Source: Sisyra terminalis
Lineage: Eukaryota; Arthropoda; Insecta; Neuroptera; Sisyridae
DNA length: 64,000 bases
Direction of reading: 5' to 3'
Assembly (NCBI GenBank): GCA_958496175.1
Contig: OY292275.1
Span: 19,592,001-19,656,000 of the forward strand
The stretch's first letter is position 1, and each line of letters opens with the position of its first letter. The position numbers were made by a program, and so were the translations under genes. Below, in pieces: positions 1 through 12,760 of this stretch. The notes below the pieces were generated by a model that had not been told where the DNA came from, searched no databases, and worked only from the letters and a program-made list of their open reading frames with translations.

Positions 1-179
1 ACAAAACAGTAAATTTGAATTATAAAAGAATAAATACTAAAAATGAAAAATATAGGTTACTCAAGAGATGTAGATATTTGGAGTGATTTTGTTTTATCTG
101 CTGTTAATTTAATTTCACTAGTGGATTTTCATTCTTTCGTAATAATATTTCCTAATTATTTGAATTGGAGCACATTTTA

Positions 180-850
180 AAAATGTATTTTTTCTCATTG
201 ATATGAGAGGAGGATCTCTCTTCGATATCATCATAACTTTTGACGTTTTGTGTTTATATTTCGTCCATAAATTTCTCCGGCTTATATAATTTTTAATTCT
301 ACCATCTTAGCCAACAGTACCAGGTTAATTGCCACAATTGTAAACTCAATGCTTATCTTTCTATTTAATTCATTTTTTTTCGAAGAATATCCATCAGGGT
401 TTTCCAATTCACTCGATCGACTGAAAGCCTTATGCCAATCGATGAAACACATGCATATTTCCTGATTCTTGCTCAGCACTAATTTTCATTACTCCTGTGG
501 GATCTCTTGTTCGTTTTATTTTTCCGATAACCAAATTGATTCTCATCGAGTACCTCTTCCCTGTTCTTTTCCAATCTTTTGTTGTGTATTTTTGTAAAAA
601 TCGTTAGCATCGTGGGAAATAAAATTTATAACTCTATAATCACGGCACTTTTTCACTTGAGAGTTCTTTGTCAGAGCTTTTGTTGTAGCATCCAAAATCT
701 GAAGTTTTTTGACTATAATTGTTAGCAAATATGTAGCCTGTTACTTTTTCATTTTTCTCTTGATTCTTTGAAGTATAGTTCTTTTGAAGCTCTAAAAATC
801 TATTATGTTTATCAACACGTAATGATCTTTTACATGTTTTCACTTTAAAG
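180..850 (-). pseudogene. Decayed non-LTR retrotransposon RT (endonuclease/RT type), N-terminal half
   Basis: Reading the minus strand from about 850 to 180, pieces in shifted frames match the early part of a non-LTR reverse transcriptase. A segment near 600-710 contains KKCRDYRVINFISH, which resembles the finger motif 'CSDYRTISLMSH' of RT proteins often annotated endonuclease-reverse transcriptase. After a frame change near 550 comes LDENQFGYRKNK, like the 'LDExQFGFRxxxGT' motif. Near 400-470 ICMCFIDWHKAF matches the first catalytic palm motif 'xFVDYxKAFD', and in another frame it continues as DRVNWKTLMDIL. At least two frameshifts and several stops show a dead copy. The catalytic YADD region is missing, so the element is truncated. 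The same family probably supplied the remnants at 37605-37960 and 40545-40860. The family assignment comes from remembered motif patterns, not a search. Confidence 0.72.
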
Positions 851-3800
851 TTTGATATTTTATTCTTGATTTTAAAAACTTGTAGTTTTAATTATTTCGT
901 GTTACATGGATAGTAATGCAATTTAAAGTTTTTTTCAACAATTCGATGATAAACGGTTACAATCTTAAATAATCATCAGCGTCTCTATAAACAACGCAAA
1001 CAAATCAAAATGATAAGCTATCAAAATATATACCCAGAGATTACATATAGTTCATCGATAAGTCAAAATTTCATAGATGTTAGTACCACAAAGATGTAGT
1101 ATAAAATGCTCCAAGCCTCCAAAAACCAGCCGATTAACAAATTTTTATTAACCGTAGAGTCTCAAAAACATTAACAGTTATAAAGCGACCAAAAAAAACT
1201 ACTACTTTATAAATCAATTGCAAGGCTGCCCTCATTGATTTGAATGTCCTGTGTGGCACATCTTCAACACAGCACCTACAATAAACTTCAAATTTTATAA
1301 AACAAATTCCAAACGTAGACTGAAAATTATTTCAGACATAATATTATGTAAAATAAACACATTAAGTTCTTTCAGTAAAGTTAATTAAGGACTACATTGA
1401 AAATAAAGCAACGAAATTTTCCGAAAGAAACAATGTAGTAGAAAATGGGCTACTACGAGTCCTCAATTATGCGGAGACAAATGAGTTTGGATACAAACAC
1501 AAAAGAATTAAAACCAACTTAAATAACTAAAACAATTAACGCTAATCGAACGAGTATTGTTTAGTATAAGTTTATACCACAGAGTTTTTGGCTAGAATAT
1601 ATTTTTACATTATTATGCTTCTTTCTTGCATGCTGCTACTGAATAACCAAATGAACCGTAGAAAATAAACCAGCGACGAAAGATCAAATGTTAAAAACCA
1701 CTAGCAAAATCTTGTAAATCATTATTTTAATAAAAAATTATCATAATTTTTTTTAAAAATAATATACTATATATTTAAAATACACACCTAGATGAGAGAA
1801 AAAATTGATGTGATTTTTCTCTTAAAAATAAATATTATCTTGTACTGATTGAAAAAGTGATAATAAACTTCAGACATGATCTTCATATTCTTTTTGAATT
1901 TTAAAAAGATTGCTAGGGTTGATTTTAATATCCGGAATTCAAAGGTATCTTCCTGTTTTATCTCAATCATGATTAAATCGATTTAAAACTTTTGTTCTTA
2001 GTTCTTTTTTCCAATGATACCAAGATAAGCAATATTGGAGCTTTGAACTTGAAGTTGATTAAAAACGGGGCAGAAGTCACAAAAATTGGTTTTCATCATT
2101 TTTTTTAAAATATTTTTGTACTTATTTATTTCTAAAGAAAGTTTTCAACTGTAAATCATCAAATTTTAATCTATAGACGCAATTAGACAAGTATTGATTG
2201 CCTGAATTTCCGGTTTTTAATTTCTTAATTGTGTATTATTTTATTTCATAATAAACCCTTAGAGCTGTAACAATGCTATTTCCTTTTACAAATTGTTTCA
2301 AACTAATTTGAAGGTAAAATCTGCGAACTCCTATTGATTTTGAAAACTATAATTATCTACAAGTATACTGAGTTCACGGTTTTTTGATTTCTATGTGTTA
2401 AGATTGAAAGTAAATATTTCAAACTGTCTCGAAGAATCTTCATTGTTTGTAGCTGTCGGAAAACATGCGGCCGTGAGATTAGCAGATACAATAAGTTTGT
2501 GAATAATGTCGTCATTGTGGTTAAGATAAGCTTCACTAAGAAATGTGGAGCTTTCATTTATGTACTTCTTTATGATGAAAGCTTTTGCGTGCATAAAACC
2601 TTGGTCGTTTTGGTAGAGTTAAAAGATTTTTATGATAAGGCGACGCTTCTATTTATTTTACACCTCCGCTCTAATCTCCTTGCTTAACGTCTTTTGTACT
2701 TACCGTAAATTAAAAAGAATTATTCTCTTCAAAAACAAAAAAAAAAAGCTACAAACCATGAAAGATGGTTGTTTGATGAATAAATTTGAATTGAAAGCAG
2801 TAATGATTTTAATTAACGTAGGCGATGCAATAAATTAATAATTTTCAATGGAAATGTATGAAAGGAAAATTTTATATGTGGCAATTTGTCATGGTTGAAT
2901 GGTTTTCAATCATTTGTTAGAATAGAAACTATATCTCTATGTACCTATCTTTCTAATAAAGGTTTTTAAAGGTTTCTTGGAACAATTCTTAATAGTGAAA
3001 AAAAATACAAATCACTGATATGTATGTAAATTAATAAACCCAGAATTGAAAAAATGAATTCAATTACAATAAAATTCCTTTTAAAAATATTTAAGACTAG
3101 CATTATTCTATAAGTGTCAATAAGATTATATAAAATTCTTTATTGGTCCATTAACAGTACAATTTATTATTTACAAAAATTAAAAGCTGGAGTGCCAGAG
3201 CAGTTGCTCTTTCTTTTCTCAAAATAAAATTATAAGTGGAAACTAAAAAAATCAAATTTTCTGTCTCTAATGTTGGGAAAAAGGACCTAAAAAACCCAAC
3301 ATCAATAAGATTAATATATATTCAGTGACGTAAACGATGAGCGCTTATAATTAATACAGATCGAATGCTTGGAACAATGCACTGATATCTGATAATAGCA
3401 CATCCACTCCAATGCATAAGACTAAGTCAATAGAATTGCGAGATTTTAAGATCTTCATTTGTTTTGATTATTGAAATTTTTAAAATTTAACAAAACCACT
3501 CCCACAGTCAATGTGAGCCATATACCAATGCATACTTATACGCAACGTTGTTTTGTATACATACAGCATTCAGAGGTCTATTGATACATAAATTATAATT
3601 AAAGCATAATATTTAAAAATACTTTTAAATAGAAAGTCAAAACTTTCGATTAAAATTATTTAATTGAAAAAAACATTTCATCAAAATTAAGAGTAAATGA
3701 AATGAATTAAAATTACATAAGCATATTACTATAATTTAATGAATTAATAATACAATAAATATTGTTCAAAAATAGCAATAATAGGTAAATTTTGAATTTG

Positions 3801-3869
3801 TCAAATAAAAACCAAATAAATTCCCATATCTCCATAGTTCTCCATACTTCCCATAATCCCCATATCTCA
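851..3869. other. AT-rich non-coding stretch
   Basis: No gene or element is recognised here. Short open frames on the minus strand around 2357-2594 (66-67 codons) overlap in two frames and lie in mildly less AT-rich sequence. They match nothing I know and are within chance expectation. A degenerate short direct repeat built on 'cccatatctcc' lies at 3821-3868, just before the Jockey remnant. Confidence 0.5.
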
Positions 3870-4290
3870 AATAGTACGGAAAGTTGTACTAGCCGATAGG
3901 GCACTTGTCACAGTTGACAACAGAAAACAAATTAGTCCTTTACAAAGCAATAATAAAATCAATTTAGACCTACGTTGTAAAACTTTGAGGCACAGCATTC
4001 ACCTCAAATATGGAAATACATTAAAGATTACAGTCCAAGATTCTGCGGATCATAATCAGTGCACCATGGTACATAACTAACGTGAGAATCCTCTTAATCA
4101 AAAAACCTATCAAGCTAGACTTAATGCTCATTCCAAGCATTTCGCCTTAAGACTGTTGGATAACGTTGCGGATTTTAAGAAATGTCTCTTAGTGCTAAGT
4201 GTTGACTGTGTCAGTGGACACAACTAACCCACAAGTGTTGAACGTATGACACATTGCAATAACTGCTAAGAGGTAGATGGTGCAAAAAAA
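3870..4290 (+). pseudogene. Decayed Jockey-type retrotransposon RT, C-terminal region
   Basis: One plus-strand frame from about 3880 reads PIGHLSQLTTENKLVLYKAI and then, between stops, QSKILRIIISAPWYITN. This lines up residue by residue with the intact copy at 36571-37448 (SLENKLLLYKAII and QSKILRVIADAPWYVTN). After a frame change near 4110, YQARLNAHSKHFALRLLDN matches the usual Jockey C-terminus of the type 'YxxRLxxHPNHLAxxLL'. Four or more stop codons and at least one frameshift show long decay, so this is older than the 36571 copy. Only the post-catalytic thumb/C-terminal part is left. The 3' end is not sharp. Confidence 0.8.
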
Positions 4291-5564
4291 TATCATTAAC
4301 ACAGTTTTTGGGATATTGCATTTGTAATAATTCATTTAATTTGCAAAAATTGTTTCATCTTTTTAAAAATTAAATTTAAAGTTTATTTATTTCTTTTGGA
4401 AAAAAAAAACTTATCCAGCAAATTTGACTTCAAAGAAATCGCAAAGAAAAGTTTGGCATAACAAAGCAACTCTTTGAAAGTAATAAGAACTTGTAAGGTG
4501 AATCTATATCATAGATTTGCTTTTATAAATCTGAAAACATTATTTTCATCTCTAAAGTCCTCAGTTAAAAAAAACTTACAGAGGAAGGAAATTGCCATGG
4601 TTAGACTTGCCATAAGTAGACTTAATTATTACTTATAATTGTGGATGGCAAGTAAACTAAATTATAATTTTTGCTGTACTTAATTTTTCTCATTATTGAT
4701 TTATTATAGTGAACTCAAAAGAAAACATATTTTTTCGGTAAAAGCGACTTTATTGAATAATTTCGTAAAACGAACTTTCACAGTTTGTTTTCAGAAAATG
4801 CAGGTACAAATTTTTGCTTAATGGGAGGCAATTTTTAATTAAATGCATGTATACTTGAAAAAAATGATTCCAGATAAACGTTTTGGTTTTTACAAGACTA
4901 AGAATTAATGAGTTAATTATGATATTTGTTTATATTAAACAGATAATGATAAGATTAAGTGGTTTCAAAAAATTTTCGTACATATCTTACACAAAAAAAA
5001 TAAATATAAACAGCTTTGTTTAATTCAGGTTAGGATTATCCCCTGCCACTATCTGTATCTGAATTTAATTCTTGCCACGATAATTTAATATTTATGGGTT
5101 ATATTTTAATAAAAATTTAATAGTAAAAATAATTGATCCCCTTTTCATTTTTACTTTGCTTATGTTACCCATACCATTAAGGTTTTGGTATTGAGTTGAT
5201 CTTGATTCTGAAGAATAAGAAGTGGCATTATAAATATAAATAATAAAACAAAACAAAGACGATCATGACAACAATTTGTGCATTTTTCAAAAGAGTAAAA
5301 TTCAAAAAAAGGTGCTGGGAATGAACCTATAAAGATTGGAAAATGGATGTAACGTACTTTTTATATTTTGTCCTTTTCAAGGTTTATATTTTTTGTTATC
5401 ATATGTCATGTTGTCATTTAACATTTTTTGTCATCATCATGGGTAACAAAAGTTCAACGGACCACATGGATATAACGTGATCCATGATAGTTCGAGTATT
5501 GTTTGTCTCAATAATTTTATAAAGCATCATTATAAATCTATAAAATCTACTAGAATTAAATAGA
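4291..5564. other. AT-rich non-coding stretch
   Basis: Nothing recognised: no open frame above about 60 codons, no clear repeat boundary, many A/T runs. Confidence 0.5.
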
Positions 5565-6127
5565 TGTAACAACCATTTGCAAAATAATTCTTCATATTAT
5601 AATAATGTATTACAGTTGAACAAATGGAAAATCACCATAAACGAGACTAAATCGCTGCAGGGCACTTTCACACTAAGAAAAGGAATATGCCCTACGGTCA
5701 CCCTAAACTTCATCGAAATCCCCTCGTCAGATCATGTTAAATATCTCCGAGTCTACCTAGACCTAAGGCTCACGTGGAAGCACCATATTAAACAATAACG
5801 AACAGCGGCTTGCAACCATTTCAAGAAACTACACTGGTTCCTGGGAAGACTTTCCCTCGACCATAAAGTTTTCTATATAAAATAATAATAATTCCAAACT
5901 GGACGATTGGCATTGAGCTTTGGGACTCTGCCAGTATGTCTAGCATAAAAATTATAGAACGAGCACAATCAAAAATGCTCAGACAACTGAATGATGCCCC
6001 GTGGTTCATAAACAATGAAACCCTTAGAACGGATCTGCGAATTTTATGGATTTTTGCCATTAGTTTGGATGAAAGGACCAAAGTCCTGATGACCAATGGA
6101 ATTTAAAAAATAAAAATAAATATTATA
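5565..6127 (+). pseudogene. Decayed Jockey-type retrotransposon RT, C-terminal half with 3' tail
   Basis: The plus frame 5577-5798 reads LNKWKITINETKS and later VKYLRVYLDLRLTW. These are the conserved RT segments just after the catalytic palm (compare WKIKLNEAKTK and VKYLGLYLDKRLTW in the copy at 36571). After an in-frame stop it goes on as HFKKLHWFLGRL, and after a frame change as IGIELWDSASMSS, then QSKMLRQLNDAPWF. The remnant ends in an A-rich tail at 6102-6127 that begins 'aatttaaaaaataaaaa', nearly the same as the tail of the 36571 copy, so this is a true element 3' end. It is 5'-truncated and lacks the FADD box. Amino acid differences from the 36571 copy are large, so it belongs to another subfamily. 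Confidence 0.85.
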
Positions 6128-7932
6128 GTGTATTATAGAATTTGTTTATTGGAGTTGGCGCTTGTATACTATTTATGATAGGTATTATTTTTTTGGCGTG
6201 TTATAGTTATTCTAGGATGTTTTTAACCAGTTTATCTCTTTGGATAGCTATTATTATAAAAAGAAAGGCTACTACCTATTTTTTACGTAAATACCTTTTT
6301 TTGTGTTCATTTTTGTAACTGTATTAATGCGTGTTAATTAAATTCTTCATAGAAAAAAATCTTAATTTAAAAATAATAGAAAGACATAAAAGGATTAATT
6401 TTAATTGAAAATGTATTATCTTACCTTTTTAATTATACAAAAGTTTATTGAAAACCAAATTTCCTGTTTATCCATATGTATATGCGTGTATGCATCGCTG
6501 TTAAAAATCAAATACAATTTTGTGTATGCCTCCGGCGATTTAAAATTTTCATTTTGTAATTTAAATCAGTTTGGTTTTTTTAAAAATTTTAATATTATTA
6601 TTTCCATTTTAATTAAATTCGCTATGTAAATTCGTCGCAGCAATGTGAAATTCGAGCGTCGAATATAACACAAAGCATAAAAAACAAGGATAAAATAGCG
6701 GCACGATAAGAAAATTTTAGATAGAGATGAGAAAAATTTGGCTGACAGTATTTTAATTGAATACGTTTCCTTCAGTGAAACGATTTGAATCAAAAAGCTC
6801 GATTTCAAAATTAAAAGTTTCTAGGCGGGGAAAAAAAAGCTCAAATAAAATTTACATTGCTTGCATTTTTTGCTAGGTGATCAAAGATTTGTTTTATTGT
6901 AGCGAAGATTGAGGTTTTATTCTCATTAGAGAAGAAATAAAATGGAGAGTTTCTCGTAAATCATTCGTGAACATTCAGTAACAATCTGCATGAATGAATC
7001 TTTAAATAAACGAAGGAAACGAATGAATGAATTTTCTTTTTGCTTATGTGTATGGCTCACGTGTTCTTCCGTTTTGCTCAATTCCATCCTGTTCGCTTTA
7101 TTTGATACGAACTTTTACAAGTAGAATTTTATTAGTTTGTTTTTGACTTTCAGTTTGGTCAAAATGAATATTCAAATACATTCGTTCTACAGGGGCGTCA
7201 TCATCGAATCATTTGAATTTTATATTTTCTCACATCGACGACATTCATCTTAAATTTAAATCTTATTCACGGCATAGAATCGTCTTTGGGTCTTCTTATT
7301 TCTCACACAGTCTACTATATCAAGTAGGGATTTATTACCTACAAAAGGAGAATTCGAGCTTTATGATGCGTTCAAATCATAATTTATAATTACTGCTACA
7401 TTTATTGCTTAGACGGAATGAAAAGGCACCTACGTATACACATTTGTCGAGATTTCCATATACAGCTCAAAACATACAAATAACGAGCACTTAGTAAAAG
7501 AGAATTTAACGTCGTAGTAGCGAATGTTATTCGTCGTGTATTTCTCGCTCATATTCCTCGCGTACAACCCGTAATTTTCTGATTATTAGAAGAGAGGTTT
7601 CCTCTATACGTTGTGCAAGAACTTCAATAGTAGCTGTTAGTTAAATAACATATCCATACAATACGAAGATATTTTAGCAAAAGGGGGCCTCTTAGATGTA
7701 CTCCTTATTACGAAACATGCTCAGCTGTGCCAAAGCTCTAAAAACCCCATCCTTATTGGATTTGATCTTCCGAATTGAGGTGTTCATTCTACTATTAGAT
7801 ACTACAGGTGCTGTGCTAAGATATGTTATATAGGGGTCGGTAGTGTGAGGGTAGCTAGGATGCAAAAAGGCTGAAAGGAGTCCCTGTCCTCCTCAATTCA
7901 TTGAGTTGATCATATCCAACATGGGGAGTGGG

Positions 7933-7944
7933 TATATATAAAAG
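7933..7944 (+). promoter_or_regulatory. TATA-box-like sequence in a GC-richer block
   Basis: The sequence tatatataaaag sits in a local block of higher GC. A 67-codon ATG frame starts 30 bp downstream (7963-8166) and encodes a Ser/Leu/Arg-rich peptide (MCCARVFAQSPRLQ...). An ATG only 30 bp after a TATA box would sit at the expected transcription start, so the frame is unlikely to be translated from this promoter. I saw no clear initiator motif. In DNA this AT-rich such boxes arise often by chance. Confidence 0.15.
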
Positions 7945-9303
7945 CATATAATTCTGAGCTTTATGTGTTGCGCGCGCGTTTTCGCCCAATCTCCCCGATT
8001 GCAACCCGTAACCACCCTACAAGTCCCGAAACGTCACGAACGCTCTATTCTGCATTTGTTATCTGCACTTCTATCTGCCGTTCGCTCGCTAGCAATTGTT
8101 AAACGAATATTTTCACAAACAACCTCCTCCATTCTTGTTTCCTATCCTCTAAATAGTCCCCAATAGTGTCCCATTCTCCAATTCATGCCGCCCGCTGAAC
8201 TGTACAATGTAAATAGCTCTGTTATCTACAATTGCACGGACTATTACATACATCATTCCGAAACTCTACACATGTGAATGTCAGCTCTATTATATTGTTC
8301 AATGTGCATATACCTCCATCGTATAGGTACAAATGCATTGAGAAAGTTACATCCCTTAATTATAAACCGATCAATTTTTGTTCAAATTTCAAAAAACAAA
8401 TTGGCCTCACTTCAAATAGCGGCAAAATTAAAAAGTTTACATAATTAAATTTACGTTACAATTAATAATAAAAGTTTTATGGTTTTGTTTGTCTGTTGTT
8501 ATAGTAATTAAAAAAGAAAGAGGACAAACGCCAACAAGTGCAAAACTTTAGGTTATGTCGACCACAGAAAACTTGTTGAAACAAATTTTAACAATCACTT
8601 CTGTTTTTGAAACAATTATAATAACAAAAAAAAAATACATAAACATGTTTCCGCTCTTATTTTTTGCTTTATATATTCACTAAATAAACTTTTATTTCCC
8701 ACTTTGTGTTCATAATAATAACGTCATTTCAATAAGCTTTTTATTAAAATTATTTGTATCAATTTAATTTTGAGTGCAGTAGAGTATTAAAGTTTCAATA
8801 TGCATGTATGTAGGTAGTTTGAAACTTTAGTCAATGAAATGAATGAGAGAATTTCATTTCTGAAAACGCTCTTCAATTATAATATTTTCATAGGAGTGTG
8901 CTGAAGTCTTTGGTAATTGTATTATTATTGTACTCCAGTTTCATAAACTAACTATTTGTTTTGAAAATGATTTCACAGATTTTTGTTTCAATTGATAAAG
9001 GCTGAGGTATATAGTTAAAAACATATTAAAATGCATAATAAATACTTTTTATGTGCATTGTTGAAAAGCTTTGTTTCGTTATATACTTCAAATTTTAGTT
9101 ATGTCTTGTATGTTATTTCTTCGAATTGGTGGCTTAAAGTTATTCATTAGTGTCAAAAGTCTTCGTCTTCATTACTTCTTAAATATCGTTTTTTTTTCAA
9201 AACTTTTAGTAATATATAGACGGGTTCTTTGTTTATGGTTTCTTTCATAACTTAACGGCAACCTTTAAGTGATATACAATTGACCGGGATTGTTCAGCAT
9301 AAA

Positions 9304-9329
9304 GACAGACTGGGTAATTGAAATACGTA
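9304..9329 (+). repeat. Isolated copy of the 'ggtaattgaaatacgt' repeat core
   Basis: gggtaattgaaatacgta here closely matches the inner edge of the inverted repeat at 54973-55076 (ggcaattgaaatacgttt) and the degenerate copy at 55332-55383. Only about 26 bp are clearly shared, so it may be the worn end of a dispersed element. Confidence 0.35.
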
Positions 9330-10721
9330 GTACATAAAATCAATATCACAATAAGTAGTTATATAGAAATGGAAGTTTTCCGAAAGTTAATCTTAAAAAA
9401 GGACTATTATTTATCTAACAGTAACGTAAAACGCACAAATACCTAGTTTTGTTTTTTTATTAGAAAGTAATAAATATGATATATAATTTTTTTTTTACCC
9501 TATCATTTTATAAAAATTGTGTTTTAGAACCATAAGCAAACTAAAAACCAAAATCTAATGATAAATTTGTACTTTTGTTACAAAATTGCTTTTACAGTTA
9601 TTTAATCAAAAAAAAAAAAAATTAACTGTAGAAATATATACATTTTTGGCATATTTTCCTTAAAAAATGCTTCCAACGATATACGTTACAAATTTAGAAA
9701 AATTAAATCAAATATTGCAATACTTGATAAAATATAGATACCTACAAGTATGGTTTCAGCGTATATTTAATAATAATATTTTACATTAAACAACGAGATT
9801 TTAATAAACATGTAACTAATATTTATATAAAATTATATCAAATGACTTATACAACAATTTATCCCCATTCCTCCAAAAGGGAGCGTTATTCATTAGATAA
9901 AATGTTTACGCTGTACTTTACTATAGTACATAATTTTAAAAGTTGATTACGATTTGTTTGGAATTGAACACATATGATGAAACTTTAAATTAAAACCGTT
10001 TTCAAAGGGGAGAAATATTAATTTTGAAATATTAAATTTAATAACTTGCGCAATTTCACTAATATTTCTAGTTTTCTATTGTTTATTTTCAATATTATAT
10101 TAAACATGATGGTGGATAATAGAAACATTTTAATATTATATTCTGATTCAGTAATTTTTTTTAACGTTTACAAAGCTGAATGTGTAAATTATGATGAATT
10201 TAAAGAATTTCATTTAAATAATAAATTTCAGACTATAAAATCAAAATATGTGAATAATCGGTCAAGTTAGAAGAGAATATAATTAAAAATATTTTTTTTT
10301 AAAGTCTTAGAATTTAATTTATGTGACCTAAAATGTTTGATATAGAATTACAATGTAATATATTAAGAAACCATAAGAAACATTTGTCGTCAATATCGAA
10401 AACAAATATTTATTTTTTCATATTTTTTCAGACAAATTTTAAAGCAAATCGATTAAGTATGAAGTATTTTCCCAACCACTTGAATTATAAATTATGTGAA
10501 TTTTAGAGGTTATAATTTCGCTAAATATTAAAATTTAAACATATAGTACACCTGGGCATTTGATTTCAAATTTGATTGCAATTCCTTAGACAGCATCTAT
10601 ATCTATACTAATATATAAAATTCTTGCGTCTGTCTGTACATTTCGATTTTGAACCCAATTTTAGGGTAAATATTTGTTTCAAGAGGCCCTTATTCCGAAT
10701 TTAACATTTTTAAAATTTTTT

Positions 10722-10742
10722 TCTGTCTGTCTGTCTGTCTGT
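10722..10742 (+). repeat. (TCTG)5 microsatellite within the Helitron
   Basis: Five tetranucleotide units near the Helitron 5' end. The inverted copy has a shorter, interrupted version on the opposite strand near 26725-26740, so the tract varies in length between copies. Confidence 0.9.
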
Positions 10743-11060
10743 GTGTCCCGATTTAACTAAAGAACGGAACAACCGAATTTAATGAAATTTGGTATTAAGG
10801 TACAACAGACTTTCCCACAGACTATAGGCTACTTATCATTCCAAAAAAATAATAAGGGAAGGTATTCCCAAGGGATGAAAACATAAATTTTTACACTAGA
10901 CCGGTGAGTTATATATCATTGGAAAGGTAATTTAAAGTTAGAAAATAATCTGTAAAAATATTTTTAGTTAAACTGATAAAAAGCACAGTATATTCAATTT
11001 AAATTTTAAAACATTGCCTCTTTGAAATATAAACCTTTATATATATAAAACAAATAGTTG

Positions 11061-11143
11061 ATGTTAATAGCGTAATGGCTTAAGTTTCTAACATTCTGAA
11101 CCTACTAATTATAAAGACGTGGGTTCGGATCTTACAGCAAACT
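11061..11143 (+). repeat. tRNA-Lys-like (SINE-like) module in Helitron copy 1
   Basis: An A-box-like 'tagcgtaatggc' is followed by a B-box 'gggttcggatc' and then a long T run (pol III terminator-like or reversed tail). The inverted Helitron copy keeps a better version (26329-26412) with the anticodon-loop string CTCTTAA, as in tRNA-Lys(CUU). Here that loop has decayed to CTACTAA. The A-to-B spacing is about 10 nt longer than in a tRNA, so this is not a functional tRNA. It is more likely a SINE head or captured tRNA pseudogene carried by the Helitron. Confidence 0.55.
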
Positions 11144-11222
11144 TTTTTTTTTTTATTTTTTTTTTTTACAAAATTGTTGTAAATTGACCTTTAGAGTTAC
11201 TGAATATTAAAATATTAACAAA

Positions 11223-11262
11223 AAATAATAATAGTAGTAGTAGTAATAATAATAATAGTAAT
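11223..11262 (+). repeat. (AAT/AGT)n trinucleotide tract in the Helitron
   Basis: An interrupted run of ataatagtagtagtag-type triplets. A diverged counterpart on the opposite strand lies in the inverted copy near 26221-26250. Confidence 0.85.
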
Positions 11263-12742
11263 TAAACTTAAAGTAAATACGTTTTTAAAACCGTGCATAC
11301 ATAAAATCCTGTATTTGTATATCCCCTCTGACTGATGAAATTTTAATATTCGATGTATTCCTTTTAAGAAGTAGACAACTGATAAGAATTTTTTTTTAAA
11401 AATTCCTACCCTAAAAGAGTAAAAGGGGTGACTAAGTTTGTATGAGAAAATGTTAAGTTAATCAACAATCGAAATTTTGAATTTAATAAGTGCAATTAAT
11501 AAATAAATTATTAATTATAAGTTTCTGTTTTTGTTACATCATTTTAGTAACAACGTTTTAAATAACGTTATTTCACTAAATTAGTATGAAAGTATATGTA
11601 GTACTTATCCTAACAAACCGATTTTTAATTTTTGTTTGTTTTTCAAGAATCAAACTTTTTAAAATCTAATTTTTATCAACCAATGATTGTGACCTGGAGC
11701 AATTATTTATTCTGCTGAAAAACATTATGGGGAGCAATTTTTTGTCATATATTTCATTATCAATAAAAATATAAAATCTTCCAAACTAACTATTCTTCGG
11801 TATTCAGAAAAATTTGAAAATCAATTATTGTTCTTGAAAATATATAAAATATTCTTATTTCCTTCCACGTTTTCTACCTGTTTCCAACAAATTTGTATGT
11901 ACAACGTCTAAATGTGCGAAATCGAATTGCTTTTTAGTTATGATGATCAAAATAAAGGTCATAAGTTTTTTCGTTTTACATTGTATTTTCCAAATAAAAG
12001 GATATTTGTGTGGACGAAATCTGGAAAATGTTTTTCTTATACGATGCAGATATATAATAAGAAAGGGTTTTTGAAAATTTCTCCCCTAAAAAAGTGAAAA
12101 ATGGTGGCAAAGTGAGTACGGTATAACGTCTATCAAACAATCGAAATTTCAAATTTAATTATCAAAATATGTTCGTAATAGGCGAAACGTTTTATCGCTT
12201 AAAATAAAACAATGTTGATTTATTATTAGATTCAAATATGTAGGATCTGCTTAAAAATTGAAACTCTTATATATATCTGAAAAAGGTTAAGTTTATAAGT
12301 CAGCATTAAGTTTTTTGGCTTTCACATATTGTAAACCAAAAAATCCGAAATACGTTTAGAAATAGTGAGCGAATATCGAGTAGTGAGCAATTCGGTTAAC
12401 TAAAAGAAAATGGTTTAATTATATAGTTGAAATTCAGATATTTTAATAATAAGTGCATAGATACACAATGGTTATACTTGATTATGGAGGAACTGGGTTT
12501 CGTGCAATTGAACAAATTTTAATTTTGCGGTAGTTTAGTAAATTGTGAAATAGTTTCGAGAAAAGGGTTCATTTGAGAGTCGAGACAATGAAATGTGATT
12601 TTTACTACTATTTTAAATATCTAGGCGAGTGTTTTGATAACTTTTGACTGTTTTACGTTAAAATTATGACTGTCTTCATGGAACTTAACGATAGTTTTTA
12701 TTTATGAATAGATGCTGATTGATTTACGGATTACTTGATTCA

Positions 12743-12760
12743 CGGTAGGCATACCTACCG
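12743..12760 (+). repeat. Subterminal palindrome of Helitron copy 1
   Basis: cggtaggcatacctaccg is an 18-bp palindrome with one mismatched centre pair, followed by another half (taggtatacgg). The sister copy has the perfect form at 24712-24729. It lies roughly 270-290 bp inside the 3' end in both copies. It can form a hairpin; any role is unknown. Confidence 0.7.

Larger units (their letters stand above)
6128..10601. other. Non-coding stretch with a GC-richer island at 7.9-8.3 kb
   Basis: Mostly AT-rich DNA without recognisable genes. The block at about 7690-8300 is noticeably less AT-rich and holds a TATA-like box and a 67-codon frame (listed separately). A short dispersed-repeat core lies at 9304-9329. 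An 80-codon minus frame at 6566-6808 is rich in Ile/Leu/Lys/Phe and looks like chance. Confidence 0.45.

Noticed and set aside
11912..12097. 61-codon frame in Helitron copy 1, also kept (62 codons, in-frame 3-nt indel) in copy 2 at 25390-25578
   Set aside because: The differences between the two copies almost all change the amino acid, so there is no sign of protein-level constraint. The frame lies over an internal module common to these non-autonomous elements.
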